Assembly: GCF_900107095.1 (NCBI RefSeq)
Contig: NZ_FNOR01000016.1
Location: forward strand, 62,001 to 126,000
DNA from: Collimonas sp. OK242
GTDB taxonomy: Bacteria; Pseudomonadota; Gammaproteobacteria; Burkholderiales; Burkholderiaceae_D
Direction: 5' to 3'
Length of the DNA: 64,000 nucleotides
Within the stretch, counting starts at the first letter, position 1. Each line of letters starts with the position of its first letter. Shown here one piece after another: positions 27,660-36,729 of the stretch. The translations under genes and the position numbers were made by a program. The notes beneath the pieces are model-generated. The model did no database searches. It was not told where the DNA came from and saw only the letters and a program-made list of their open reading frames with translations.

Positions 27660-27809
27660 CAGTATCTCCTTGTTCGGCAATGACATTTGTCAGGAATATA
27701 AGAACATCTGAAGCATCTTAGATCAGCAGGGGGAGTCATGATTTTCCCTGAAGTCATTATTCTGTCCCGAGTTGCCTTTTAACTGTATGTCCCGACGTCG
27801 CGATGTAGC

Positions 27810-27823
27810 TTGATCTAAGTCAA
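27810..27823. promoter_or_regulatory. FNR-type box TTGATCTAAGTCAA
   Basis: One mismatch. Leftward TACAGT (reverse strand, 27782-27787) is centred 32 bases away and would drive the eRF1-like gene. The box sits just past the end of the upstream kinase gene. Confidence 0.75.
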
Positions 27824-27848
27824 ATCGCTGCGCTTTGGCATAGCTCAA

Positions 27849-29387
27849 TTAGTTCGGAACTGTAGCCACGTCTAACGTTGCCAGCGCACGTTCAGCTATG
27901 GCATCTAAGGAAGCGTCGGTTTGAATCACTGTCCAGCCTATCTCGCAAACAGCTTGCGCCAACTGCGCCCGCACTACCTCCACGTTCGCATCGGAAGGAT
28001 TGCCGTATCTGTTTGCCACACGCGCCAGCATAATCGCGGGCGGCGCCACCAGTCGCAATCCGGAAAACCGTACGGCAACCTCCGCTGCGCTTCTTTCGAT
28101 GCGTTGACAGTCTGATTTGCGACTGAATACGGCATCGGCAATCGCTCCCCAGCCGCTGGCAACTATTTTCTGCGCCTCGCCTGCCTGGATCGCATAAATA
28201 CGCTCGGAAATCTCCGGCAAGTAAGCGTCTGCAGGCAGATGCGTCTCAGGGGACACGCCATATAAGCGCTTGCGAATGCGGTCACTCGACAATATTCGCG
28301 CACCGGGAGGCGGGCCGATGCGATCCGCAATTTGCGTGGCAAGCGCCGACTTTCCTGTTCCGCTCAATCCGCCAATCGCCACCAGATGCGGCGGAGCAGT
28401 TTTCAGGAGTTCCGCAGCCAGCGAGAAATATGCATGGGCTTCGGCAGCGAGCTTTTCTCTAGCGACCCCGGCGCCGGTTTCCGCTTCGGTTGCCGTGACA
28501 TGCGCGCGGATGGAGGCGCGTAATGCCATGAAAAACGGCAGGAGCGGCAGCCCATCGGTTTCGTCGCATTCATCCAGGTATCGATTGAGAAGCAGATTCG
28601 CGGCGGATCTCAAGCCGAGACGCCAAAGATCCATGAGCAGGAAGGACAGATCATAAAGTATGTCGATGGTGGCGATAGCGTCATCGAACTCAATGCAGTC
28701 AAAAAATACCGGAGCGCCATCGATCAGGCAGATGTTTCGAAGATGCAGATCGCCGTGGCATCGACGCACCTTGCCCGCTTTGGCGCGGGAATCAAGCAAC
28801 ACGGCATGGCGCTGAAACGCCTCACGTAAGGCACTATTCAGATTGCTGACATCTTGTTCGGAAAACCCTCGGACTGCACGGAAGGCGCGCTCGTTCATTT
28901 CCAGTACAGACAGCATTTGACTGGTCAAACCGTATTCGATCGCAGCATCTGCGTGAAACCTTGCAGCTGCGTGCGCTAGTGCGCTTAGCAGTGACTCAGT
29001 CAGTTTCCCGCGTTCAGCCAATTTGTCAAACAGGGCATCCTGATCGAAACGCGTCATTTCCACCACGGCGTCGACCAATTCTCCGTCGCCGTCGAACATC
29101 AGATGCCCGTCAGATTCTCGTGTGATACGCCGCACCGCCAGATATACGGTCGGTGCGGTACGGCGATTCAAAGCAAGTTCCCGCATGCATGCGGACAGGC
29201 GCAGGCTGCAAGTCGAGAAATCGACGTATGGGAGGTGAACCGCAAGCTTGAGCTTGAAGGCGCGCAAACCGGCGAGCACGATGTACGAAATATGCGTTTG
29301 AATGACGACGATCTCAGCCGCCGATACGCCGTGCGTGCCAGGATCTGTCAAAAATTCGCGAGTCTGCGCTTGGATATCATCTTGCAT
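27849..29387 (-). CDS. bifunctional aminoglycoside-phosphotransferase-like / AAA kinase protein
   Basis: A 512-residue two-domain protein. The N-terminal 300 residues are an APH/choline-kinase-like fold with the catalytic loop RRCHGDLHLRNICL and metal-binding FFDCIEFDD. The C-terminal part (about 345-512) is a P-loop kinase-like domain with AIGGLSGTGKSALA. This COG2187 + COG0645 layout is that of the mycobacterial DosR-regulated Rv2004c; the substrate is unknown. I chose ATG 29387 as the start near the first conserved residues, though its ribosome site is weak (CGGATAGC); the frame opens to 29483. Confidence 0.85.
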   Translation of the reverse strand: MQDDIQAQTREFLTDPGTHGVSAAEIVVIQTHISYIVLAGLRAFKLKLAVHLPYVDFSTCSLRLSACMRELALNRRTAPTVYLAVRRITRESDGHLMFDGDGELVDAVVEMTRFDQDALFDKLAERGKLTESLLSALAHAAARFHADAAIEYGLTSQMLSVLEMNERAFRAVRGFSEQDVSNLNSALREAFQRHAVLLDSRAKAGKVRRCHGDLHLRNICLIDGAPVFFDCIEFDDAIATIDILYDLSFLLMDLWRLGLRSAANLLLNRYLDECDETDGLPLLPFFMALRASIRAHVTATEAETGAGVAREKLAAEAHAYFSLAAELLKTAPPHLVAIGGLSGTGKSALATQIADRIGPPPGARILSSDRIRKRLYGVSPETHLPADAYLPEISERIYAIQAGEAQKIVASGWGAIADAVFSRKSDCQRIERSAAEVAVRFSGLRLVAPPAIMLARVANRYGNPSDANVEVVRAQLAQAVCEIGWTVIQTDASLDAIAERALATLDVATVPN

Positions 29388-29493
29388 GCTATCCGTTTTG
29401 CCGGCTATTCCTGAGCGCGTAAATTTCAATTTGTTAGTAAATTCGACAATAAGCGCCGCACAGGCGAATAGGGAATCGGGCAAGCAACAGCGG

Positions 29494-29832
29494 TCATTTA
29501 CTGAGGGGATTCGTTATTTTTTTGCTACGTTGATTTTCTTCGAAATCATGCAGCTTCCTGCGAGCCGCGAAGAAGGCATCGCGAAGCGCAATATATGCAT
29601 CTTCGTTGGACTGATGATCTACGATGAAATCAACTCCGAACATGGCGGCGTGGAGTCGCACTTCGTATTTGACCCCATGGTGCTGATGTTTGTGCGGTAG
29701 ATCAAACGTCACGTCACAACTCTGCAATTTCGGAAAGAGATGCTCAAGCTGCTGAATCTCTTTGCGGGCTTGGGTTTCAAGCGCGGCAGAACGTTCGAGA
29801 TTGGTAAATTTTATTGTTGTCACGCATTGCAT
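29494..29832 (-). CDS. HPF/RaiA-family ribosome-associated protein (short form)
   Basis: A 112-residue protein. Weak but recognisable hibernation-factor features are the N-terminal strand TIKFTNLERSAALETQARKEI and the later YEVRLHAAMFGVDFIVDH, then a helix NEDAYIALRDAFFAARRKLHDF with basic residues. Such proteins bind the 30S decoding region in stationary phase or hypoxia; the mycobacterial counterpart in hypoxia is Rv0079/HPF. AAAAAGGGGTTGAGCC precedes the ATG. It is immediately upstream of the APH/AAA kinase. Confidence 0.75.
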   Translation of the reverse strand: MQCVTTIKFTNLERSAALETQARKEIQQLEHLFPKLQSCDVTFDLPHKHQHHGVKYEVRLHAAMFGVDFIVDHQSNEDAYIALRDAFFAARRKLHDFEENQRSKKITNPLSK

Positions 29833-29994
29833 GGCTCAACCCCTTTTTTGATAATCGTATTTATCCCGGAAAAACGCGCTACCAAGAGAAAACGCCGATG
29901 ATGCCGGTCAATTTATTTGGCTCACGGCTTCTCGCTTGCAAAAGAACTCTGATAATCAATGACACTATGGCATTTTATTTAAAATGCCAAGCTG

Positions 29995-30216
29995 CTACTC
30001 ATCCATACCGATAAGCTCCTCGATATCCGCTATCGCGGTGCGCAGCATTAGTTCCGGTGTCGCCTCATGTGGCGCTATTCCCATCACGATGGCGTCAGGG
30101 ACGGATTTTTTGAGTATGCCGTCGCGCAGAATAAAGTATTCTCCTTGGTCGTATTCGATCATGTATAGGAGACGTTGTCCTTTTCTGCGTTGATACTCTT
30201 CTTTTAGCATTGTCAT
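29995..30216 (-). CDS. small uncharacterised protein
   Basis: A 73-residue protein, unrecognised, beginning MTMLKEEYQRRKGQRLLYMIEYDQGEYFILRDGIL. An acidic, helical C terminus (TAIADIEELIGMDE) suggests a soluble protein. The start at 30216 follows AGGAGACGACA. A perfect FNR box lies 128 bases upstream. Confidence 0.6.
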   Translation of the reverse strand: MTMLKEEYQRRKGQRLLYMIEYDQGEYFILRDGILKKSVPDAIVMGIAPHEATPELMLRTAIADIEELIGMDE

Positions 30217-30343
30217 TGTCGTCTCCTGATAGATATTCCCCAGCAATGTTTCGTCAGATGCGTGTCAGGCTGTGGAGTCAACGTTAGCGCAATTTTCGGA
30301 CGCCGTACTTTGATTCATTTTCCAACATATTCCACCGCATCTC

Positions 30344-30357
30344 TTGATATATATCAA
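30344..30357. promoter_or_regulatory. FNR-type box TTGATATATATCAA
   Basis: Perfect palindrome. Leftward GAAAAT (reverse strand, 30317-30322) is 31 bases from the centre. It would drive the small protein at 29995-30216. Confidence 0.78.
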
Positions 30358-30431
30358 ATGAGCGTCCTAATCGCGCCCGTACATGCGATTTGCTTGTTCG
30401 ATCTATGCCAACCGCAAAAAATTTGAGGAAA

Positions 30432-30445
30432 TTGATTTAAGTCAA
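30432..30445. promoter_or_regulatory. FNR-type box TTGATTTAAGTCAA
   Basis: One mismatch. It lies 88 bases to the right of the perfect box at 30344, upstream of the same leftward gene. No good -10 lies at class II distance, so it may be an auxiliary site. Confidence 0.6.
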
Positions 30446-30486
30446 ACCGCAGCTCACCACGGACGCCAGGAATGACTCGGTTAAAA

Positions 30487-30873
30487 CTAGTCATCATGAA
30501 TGAAGCGTTTGACGAAATCGAATGAGGAGACTATCCCCTTGACCAGCTTGTTGTCCGTAACGACGATATGATGCATTCCGTGCGTCACCATGAGCTTGGC
30601 GACCTCGCTGACGGGAGTGTCGGAGCTGACTTCAATCGGCCGATATGAACATATTTCCCATGCAAGCAATGCCGCAGGGTCCCTTTTCTCCGCATGAAAT
30701 CGCAGCAGGTCGCGCGCACTGATGATGCCGATGACAGCCCCCGTTTTTCCTTCGATGACAGGAACCGCCGATACGTTATTGATGCGCAACTTGGCTTCTA
30801 CTTCTTCCACGCTATCGTCCATGTCGACAGTGCTGATCAATTTTTGCATCATGATGGAAATCGGTTCGTTCAT
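30487..30873 (-). CDS. two-CBS-domain protein
   Basis: A 128-residue protein made of two CBS motifs: residues about 8-60 (VEEVEAKLRINNVSAVPVIE ending GIISARDLLRF) and 75-125 (DTPVSEVAKLMVTHGMHHIVV). CBS pairs bind adenine nucleotides. Stand-alone forms such as mycobacterial Hrp1 (Rv2626c) are hypoxia-induced. GGGAGAGAAAA precedes the ATG at 30873. It lies 47 bases after PEP synthase and is probably the last gene of that operon. Confidence 0.88.
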   Translation of the reverse strand: MNEPISIMMQKLISTVDMDDSVEEVEAKLRINNVSAVPVIEGKTGAVIGIISARDLLRFHAEKRDPAALLAWEICSYRPIEVSSDTPVSEVAKLMVTHGMHHIVVTDNKLVKGIVSSFDFVKRFIHDD

Positions 30874-30920
30874 TTTTCTCTCCCGGAAATTTGCAACTGA
30901 AGCATTGCGCTGCAATGCTA

Positions 30921-33353
30921 TTACCTGTTTTCACGCGGTGGGCGACCCAGGCGCCGTTCCACATCCAATACCTGTCTGCTTGTCTTGAGTAGTGTGTCGG
31001 GATTAAGGCTGATCGAATCGATTCCCATCTCCACCAGATATTGCGCCACCTCAGGATAGTCGGAAGGAGCTTGGCCGCAAATGCCAACGTGGCGGCCATT
31101 ACGCTGTCCGCCTTCGACGGCCAGTCTGATCATCTCCCTGACGCCGGCATCGCGTTCATCGAAATCGAATGCGACGATTTCTGAATCGCGATCGACGCCA
31201 AGCACTAATTGCGTAAGGTCATTTGATCCGATGGAAAAGCCATCGAAAAGTTTGGAAAATGCGTCAATCTGAATCACATTGTTCGGAATTTCACACATCA
31301 CATAAATTTCGAGACCATCCGCGCCGCGTACCAGACCGTGATTCGCCATGGCCTGCAGCACGTTTTCAGCCTCTTGTATTCGACGGCAAAACGGAATCAT
31401 CAATTTGATGTTGCTCAATCCCATATCTTGGCGGACCCTCTTCATGGCCAGGCACTCAAGAGCAAAGCCTTCCGCATAAGCCGGGTGCGTATAGCGTGAC
31501 GCGCCGCGAAAGCCCAGCATCGGATTTTCTTCATGCATTTCGAAGCAACGACCGCCCAGCAAGCTGGCATATTCATTGGTCTTGAAGTCCGACATGCGCA
31601 CAATGACCGGCCGCGGATAGAAGGCTGCAGCGATAGTGCCAACGCCTTCGGAAAGTCGCCGCACGAAATAGTCGCTCGGGGAAGCAAAACAGCGAGTTAG
31701 CAATTTGATTGCATCAAGCGTTTTTTTATCGGAGATTTTTTCCGGATGAAGCAGGGCCATTGGATGAATCTTGATATGCTCAGCCACGATAAATTCGATG
31801 CGGGTCAGTCCTACGCCATCGCAGGGCAGAAAGCTGGTCTGGAACGCGATATCCGGATCGCCGATGTTGACCATCAAACGGGTTTTCGGCTTTTGCAAGG
31901 ACGACAGGTCAGTGCTGATCTTATTAAACGGAATACTACCGGCGTAGATGTGGCCAAGGTCGCCTTCCGCGCAAGAAACGGTGATTTCGTCACCAGTCTT
32001 GATCAGATCGGTGGCTGTTCCGCAACCGACGACAGCAGGGATGCCTAGTTCACGTGCCACGATTGCCGCATGACAGGTGCGTCCCCCTCGATTCGTCACC
32101 ACGGCCGCCGCTATCTTCATGACGGTGCCCCAGTCGGGCATGGTCGTATCCGCGATCAGTACCTCTCCTGCCTGAAACAGATTGAGCTGCATCACGTCGC
32201 TAATAAGCCGCGCTTTCCCGGACGCCACCTTGCCGCCTACCGCGCGACCAGCAATAAGAGGCTTGCCCGCGTTTTGCAGTTTATACTCGTCGAACGTTGC
32301 AGGATTTTTTTGCGATGCAACCGTCTCAGGGCGCGCCTGAACAATATACAGACAGCCGTCAATGCCGTCCTTGGCCCACTCCACGTCCATAGGCATAGCC
32401 CGCTTGGCCTGCGCACTGTAATGGTCTTCGATGTTGATCGCCGCCTCTGACAACGCCAGCACTTCGGCATCGTCCAGGCAAAATTTTTCTCTATCTTCTT
32501 CAGGCGTTGCTTCATTGTGTGTAGTTTCACGTTCGCCGCCCTGCGAATACACCATCCTGCTTTCCTTCTTGCCTAGCGTTCTGCGCAAAATCCTTCGATG
32601 CCCTAGCCGAAAGGTCGGCTTGAACACATAGAATTCGTCCGGATCAACCGTGCCTTGCACGACATTTTCACCCAGGCCGTAGGCGCCGGTGACAAACACT
32701 ACGTCGCGAAAGCCGGTTTCGGTATCGAGTGTGAAAATCACTCCGCTGGACGCGAGGTCGGAGCGCACCATTTTCATCACGCCAACCGACAGGTAGACAC
32801 TAAAATGATCGAAGCCATTGTCGACCCTATACGTGATAGCCCTGTCTTTAAACAGGCTGGCAAAACAACGCCGCACCGAATCCAATAATTTTGCTTCTCC
32901 GCTAATATTCAGGAAAGTTTCATGCTGGCCTGCGAAGCTGGCAGTGGGCAAATCTTCGGCCGTCGCAGAACTGCGCACTGCCACTGTCAGTTGCGGCCCA
33001 TACTCGTCAACCAGTTGTCTATAGGCTGCAATAATTTGACGAGCAAGATCGTCCGGCAACATCGAACCATAGACAATGTCGCGCGCCTGTTGGGCGCGCC
33101 GCGCCAGATCATCAACGTCCTTGATGTCCAGGCCGTCAAGCGCTGCATGCAAGCGTGGCCACGCGTCAGCCTGATCAAGCACGTAGCGGTATGCTTCCGC
33201 AGTGATGGCGAAGCCGTTCGGCACCCGGATGCCTTGCGACTTCAATTCACTTACCATTTCCCCCAGTGAGGCATTCTTGCCACCCACCAGATGGACGTCG
33301 CTGGCGCTCAGAGTGGAAAACCAGCGCACATAATTCTTTGATGCATCGTTCAC
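30921..33353 (-). CDS. ppsA: phosphoenolpyruvate synthase
   Basis: An 810-residue PEP synthase, which converts pyruvate and ATP to PEP, AMP and phosphate. The N-terminal ATP-grasp domain starts HLVGGKNASLGEM; the swivelling phospho-His domain is seen as GGRTCHAAIVARELGIPAVV (His about 425); the C-terminal TIM barrel ends GICGQAPSDYPEVAQYLVE with the catalytic Cys. GTG 33353 was chosen (AAGGAAAG upstream and match to the family's start); the frame reaches 33431. In an FNR-driven operon it suggests gluconeogenic or redox rerouting under low oxygen. Confidence 0.92.
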   Translation of the reverse strand: MNDASKNYVRWFSTLSASDVHLVGGKNASLGEMVSELKSQGIRVPNGFAITAEAYRYVLDQADAWPRLHAALDGLDIKDVDDLARRAQQARDIVYGSMLPDDLARQIIAAYRQLVDEYGPQLTVAVRSSATAEDLPTASFAGQHETFLNISGEAKLLDSVRRCFASLFKDRAITYRVDNGFDHFSVYLSVGVMKMVRSDLASSGVIFTLDTETGFRDVVFVTGAYGLGENVVQGTVDPDEFYVFKPTFRLGHRRILRRTLGKKESRMVYSQGGERETTHNEATPEEDREKFCLDDAEVLALSEAAINIEDHYSAQAKRAMPMDVEWAKDGIDGCLYIVQARPETVASQKNPATFDEYKLQNAGKPLIAGRAVGGKVASGKARLISDVMQLNLFQAGEVLIADTTMPDWGTVMKIAAAVVTNRGGRTCHAAIVARELGIPAVVGCGTATDLIKTGDEITVSCAEGDLGHIYAGSIPFNKISTDLSSLQKPKTRLMVNIGDPDIAFQTSFLPCDGVGLTRIEFIVAEHIKIHPMALLHPEKISDKKTLDAIKLLTRCFASPSDYFVRRLSEGVGTIAAAFYPRPVIVRMSDFKTNEYASLLGGRCFEMHEENPMLGFRGASRYTHPAYAEGFALECLAMKRVRQDMGLSNIKLMIPFCRRIQEAENVLQAMANHGLVRGADGLEIYVMCEIPNNVIQIDAFSKLFDGFSIGSNDLTQLVLGVDRDSEIVAFDFDERDAGVREMIRLAVEGGQRNGRHVGICGQAPSDYPEVAQYLVEMGIDSISLNPDTLLKTSRQVLDVERRLGRPPRENR

Positions 33354-33433
33354 TTTGGAACTTTCCTTGAAGAAATGTGCGGCTTGCCAAATGGCGAGAT
33401 GTTGGCGTTTGCTTAGCGGCGAAAACGGCAAGA

Positions 33434-34354
33434 TCAGCTGCGAGTGAATTTGAGTGCTGATATATCTTCCAAAAGCTTGATGGTGTGATTCAGTGGGTTC
33501 AATACATTGACCTTGAGCTCGGCCCGTACACGAGTGAGATCGAGATTACGTTCTTCTTCGAGCGATTTTTTTAATTGTGCGTCGGTGCTGCCCCCGTCTG
33601 TCGAATGGCGAGAACGCTCACGCCTGACGCCGTCCACGGTATACACAAAACGGTGGAACCACCAGCATTCGCGCTTCTCGCCAATACTTTGGCAGCCGCC
33701 GGCGCTGCGTTGAAAGTCGATTGCTGTGACGCGTTCATCGTTGATGCCAGGCAAGACGTTAACTGCCGCACGTCCGGTTTTTGCCGCATATGCGGCAAAG
33801 TCGGTGAAAGCCTTGAAATCTTTGGCGTCATGACTGCGCAGTGCGTATTCCTGAAGTGCGGTAAGACGCAGAAGAGCGGCGGCTAAGTATGCCTGGGCCG
33901 CTACCGGAAAATTGCGTTCCAGCGCTTCCAGCCGGCCGACCGGAAACACCGTGTTATCGGCCACCATCTTCAATGTGGTTAAGTTGTCCTGAGGCGATGC
34001 GTTATATTCGCGGATCAAGCGCAAGAACGAGTGTACATCCGCGATGAATAATTGCATTTGTTCGTCGTCGATGTGTTGCTTGACCACGTCTCTGATGCCT
34101 GCGATCAGCTCCGTAATATAGGTTTCCAGAGCCAGGTTTGTCGTCTCGAAAATGCTGTCGACACCGCTTGTTCCAATCGAGTGAAGAATATCTTTAGCTA
34201 TTTCCCATGTCTGCGAACATGCAAAAGCCCACGTTGAGGGACTCAGCATGACAATGACGGATCCGTTGTTGACCATCTTGTCCGCAAAATAGATGATCTT
34301 CACGCCATTGTCGGCATCCAGTTCATGGAGCCGAATTTCCTGAGCGTCATTCAT
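33434..34354 (-). CDS. uncharacterised protein preceding PEP synthase
   Basis: A 306-residue soluble, largely helical protein that I do not recognise. It opens MNDAQEIRLHELDADNGVKI. The middle is helical (TLKMVADNTVFPVGRLEAL), and the end carries a charged helix (LKKSLEEERNLDLTRVRAEL). No catalytic motif is apparent. It lies 80 bases upstream of ppsA on the same strand and behind an FNR box at 34462, so it is probably the first gene of the ppsA-CBS operon. Confidence 0.65.
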   Translation of the reverse strand: MNDAQEIRLHELDADNGVKIIYFADKMVNNGSVIVMLSPSTWAFACSQTWEIAKDILHSIGTSGVDSIFETTNLALETYITELIAGIRDVVKQHIDDEQMQLFIADVHSFLRLIREYNASPQDNLTTLKMVADNTVFPVGRLEALERNFPVAAQAYLAAALLRLTALQEYALRSHDAKDFKAFTDFAAYAAKTGRAAVNVLPGINDERVTAIDFQRSAGGCQSIGEKRECWWFHRFVYTVDGVRRERSRHSTDGGSTDAQLKKSLEEERNLDLTRVRAELKVNVLNPLNHTIKLLEDISALKFTRS

Positions 34355-34461
34355 TGCTGCCTCTCAAAATGTCGCGGCTGGATGTTTGAAAATGTCCCGG
34401 AATATCTCTTAATAAGATTATCAGATGGGAAAAATTAAGCCATTGGAAAAGCCATGGACGT

Positions 34462-34475
34462 TTGATCTAAGTCAA
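34462..34475. promoter_or_regulatory. FNR-type box TTGATCTAAGTCAA
   Basis: One mismatch and identical to the box at 27810. Leftward CTTAAT (reverse strand, 34434-34439) is 32 bases from the centre. It would drive the 306-residue gene, ppsA and the CBS gene. Confidence 0.75.
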
Positions 34476-34524
34476 TTGCGTGGCGAGCTTGCGTAGGTTC
34501 TCCTCCGAATGCGCATGATCGACC

Positions 34525-35871
34525 CTATCGCAACCATCCCTTAGCCATAAACGTATAAAGTACGCCGAGAGTCAATACCAGCGTGCCGAAAGCGACCTGC
34601 CCGAGAGTGACCGACCAGGGGGCCTCACCAAGATTCATGCCAAGTAAGCCGCCAATAACTGCCGGGATAAGAGCAAGTGTTGTGACGATAGCAAGCAAGC
34701 GCATAAAGCGGTTTGTGTCGTGCGCCGCAATGTCGAGATGCAGCTCGATCAGCGAAAGTACGGATTCGCGGGCGTTGTCGATGGTCTCGTAAAGATACTC
34801 CGCCTCTTCAGCCAGAGGGACGACAGAGGCGCGCTGGTCCGGGGTGAGCCCGGGCAATTGACGCCGGCCGTCGGCAAGCATCTCGAGCAGTCCGCGCAAG
34901 CGCCAGAGATCTCCTTTGGCCGTTGACAATAGACGTTTGAGATGAAAGGTCTCCCTGAAAAAACTCTCGGGGCTTTCAATCACTGGCAGCGCTTCAAGTT
35001 GGCGTACCATTTGTTCCATCCTGCCAGCCAGTTCCTCGTGCCGGGTGAGCACTTGGCCGATAATGTGAAGCACGCAGCGCGGCCCCCAGGAAAGTGTGCT
35101 GGCCTTCATATGCAGTCGCCGCAGATCGAACGGATGCCGGGAGAGCGACAGTATGCTGTTCTCGGAAATCAGTAGTAAAACCGGTATTCGGTGAGTAACT
35201 TCCTCGGCAGAGGGGAGCGAAATAGTGAAAGCAGTCCAGATCGGGCCCGATTCGATGCGCGGGAAACTCGATTCCAGCAGAGCTGTCTCGATCGTTATCT
35301 GGGAAACTCCCAATGCTAAGGCAATCGCTTTCAAGTGTTCCGGTGAAAGGTTCGACGCGTGAATCCAATCATTTGTCGGCGCGGCAAGCCATTTCCGTAG
35401 CTCATCCCAGCCACATTTGCTGCGCACGGTAGCATCGGACCTCAATATGGAAATTTGTGATTTGCCATCCGCAACGGCAATCGGCGACAGCATGGATGGT
35501 GGTCGCAGGCTGCGCAGAATCCGCGGCCCGAACAGGAGAATGCGAAACAGCCGGAGGATACGCAACGCCGGCGTCGAGCGTGCCCCATGTGAAGCGGCGG
35601 GAATCAAGAAAAGTAGCGGAGCAATGACGATAGCGGCATCCAGCAAGTGCCATGGCTCAAGCGCGAATGCATATCGATTGCTAGATAACATGAAATTCAC
35701 ACCGTACTCGAGTGCGAACAGTCCGATGATCAACCAATTTGCAATATTGAAACTTTGTATGATGCCATGCGGCAGCTTAAACAGGAGCGGGGCGACTCCA
35801 ATACTCAACGACGCGAGCGCCAGGAAGCCCATCGTGGATTCGTTCAATACATCCGAAAGTCGACGTAACAT
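34525..35871 (-). CDS. CorA-family cation channel fused to a voltage-sensor-like domain
   Basis: A 448-residue membrane protein. Residues 10-125 resemble S1-S4 of voltage-gated channels: four hydrophobic helices, Glu55 in the second, Asp78 in the third, and a fourth with Arg at 104, 107, 110, 117, 120 and 123. The rest is CorA-like: an alpha/beta cytosolic domain, a long helix, and two C-terminal helices with the GMN selectivity motif at residues 411-413 (GGLLGMNLGEAPW). No pore helix of a K+/Na+ channel is present. It probably conducts Mg2+ or another divalent ion, perhaps gated by membrane potential. The ATG at 35871 has a weak ribosome site; it follows a universal stress gene by 73 bases. 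Confidence 0.85.
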   Translation of the reverse strand: MLRRLSDVLNESTMGFLALASLSIGVAPLLFKLPHGIIQSFNIANWLIIGLFALEYGVNFMLSSNRYAFALEPWHLLDAAIVIAPLLFLIPAASHGARSTPALRILRLFRILLFGPRILRSLRPPSMLSPIAVADGKSQISILRSDATVRSKCGWDELRKWLAAPTNDWIHASNLSPEHLKAIALALGVSQITIETALLESSFPRIESGPIWTAFTISLPSAEEVTHRIPVLLLISENSILSLSRHPFDLRRLHMKASTLSWGPRCVLHIIGQVLTRHEELAGRMEQMVRQLEALPVIESPESFFRETFHLKRLLSTAKGDLWRLRGLLEMLADGRRQLPGLTPDQRASVVPLAEEAEYLYETIDNARESVLSLIELHLDIAAHDTNRFMRLLAIVTTLALIPAVIGGLLGMNLGEAPWSVTLGQVAFGTLVLTLGVLYTFMAKGWLR

Positions 35872-35944
35872 GGCAGGTCATAATGCATTCATTGAAATGA
35901 ACCGGCGCTGCGGCATGCCGGTCAATTATCCGTCAACGGATTTT

Positions 35945-36400
35945 TCAGGCATGCGGCGGATGCCTCACTAGCAAGACCGGTACAGGAGAAGTACGGGCTA
36001 CCAATTCTGCATCGCTGCCCATCAGCATGCGTTCGATACCACGCCGGCCATGCGTGCCCATCACGATCAGATCGGCGCCCGCCGCTAGGGCACGTTCCAC
36101 AATGATGTTCGCCACGCGCCCTCCTGTGATCTCGCGCAGTTCTGTATCAATCGGGACACCCGAAAACGCCATTTTAGCCTGCGCCTTGGCAAGCAATTCT
36201 TCGGCTGCCCTTAATGCATGCGGCCGTATTTGATCGAAGTAGATTGCTGCCTGCTCAAAGCCGTTTGCATAAGCTGTCATATCGAGTACATGCAGCAATT
36301 GCACGCGTGCCGAGCACGTCACGGCAAGTTTTGCCGCTTCCGCGACGGCGCGATCTGAGGTCGGGCTGCCATCAACCGGAACTAGAATTTTTGTGTACAT
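35945..36400 (-). CDS. universal stress protein, ATP-binding UspA/MJ0577 type
   Basis: A 151-residue single-domain universal stress protein. It starts YTKILVPVDGSPTSDRAV and contains the ATP-binding signature MGTHGRRGIERMLMGSDAE (G-x2-G-x9-G-S). The ATG at 36400 follows AAGGAACTTTGATC; longer in-frame starts lack a site. An FNR box 81 bases upstream with a strong TATTAT -10 should control it and the channel gene behind it. Confidence 0.93.
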   Translation of the reverse strand: MYTKILVPVDGSPTSDRAVAEAAKLAVTCSARVQLLHVLDMTAYANGFEQAAIYFDQIRPHALRAAEELLAKAQAKMAFSGVPIDTELREITGGRVANIIVERALAAGADLIVMGTHGRRGIERMLMGSDAELVARTSPVPVLLVRHPPHA

Positions 36401-36480
36401 GATCAAAGTTCCTTGTATAAAAGGCGGTGAACCGGTATGAAGGGCGTATGGAAATAATATCGAGTAATGCCTTGGCAAGC

Positions 36481-36494
36481 TTGATTTGGATCAA
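36481..36494. promoter_or_regulatory. FNR-type box TTGATTTGGATCAA
   Basis: Perfect palindrome. Leftward TATTAT (reverse strand, 36454-36459; five of six to consensus) is 31 bases from the centre, the best class II arrangement in the window. It would drive the universal stress protein and channel genes. Confidence 0.87.
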
Positions 36495-36635
36495 GCTGAG
36501 CTGATTGCCAGTTCATCCGGATCTATCCGATCATCGGCTGCGGAATCATTAATGAATAACGGACCGCAAGGATTCCCTCGCTACGAAAATCCTATCTCCT
36601 TTTGGAGAGGGTATTTTCTATGTGTGTTAGCCGGT

Positions 36636-36649
36636 TTGATACAGATCAA
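36636..36649. promoter_or_regulatory. FNR-type box TTGATACAGATCAA
   Basis: Perfect palindrome lying 80 bases before the paralogue B start. No convincing -10 at class II distance was found, so the promoter geometry is unclear. Confidence 0.72.
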
Positions 36650-36729
36650 AGCCGCGCCATTTAGCGCATTCTTGTCTTCCTGCTTATGTCACACTGGTCC
36701 TTGCCCTTTAAGTGCCATGGGAGACGATA

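Larger units (their letters stand above)
36401..36729. other. divergent regulatory region with two perfect FNR boxes
   Basis: This 329-base gap separates the leftward universal stress gene from the rightward paralogue B gene. Boxes lie at 36481-36494 and 36636-36649, one nearer each gene. No additional gene is seen. Confidence 0.6.
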
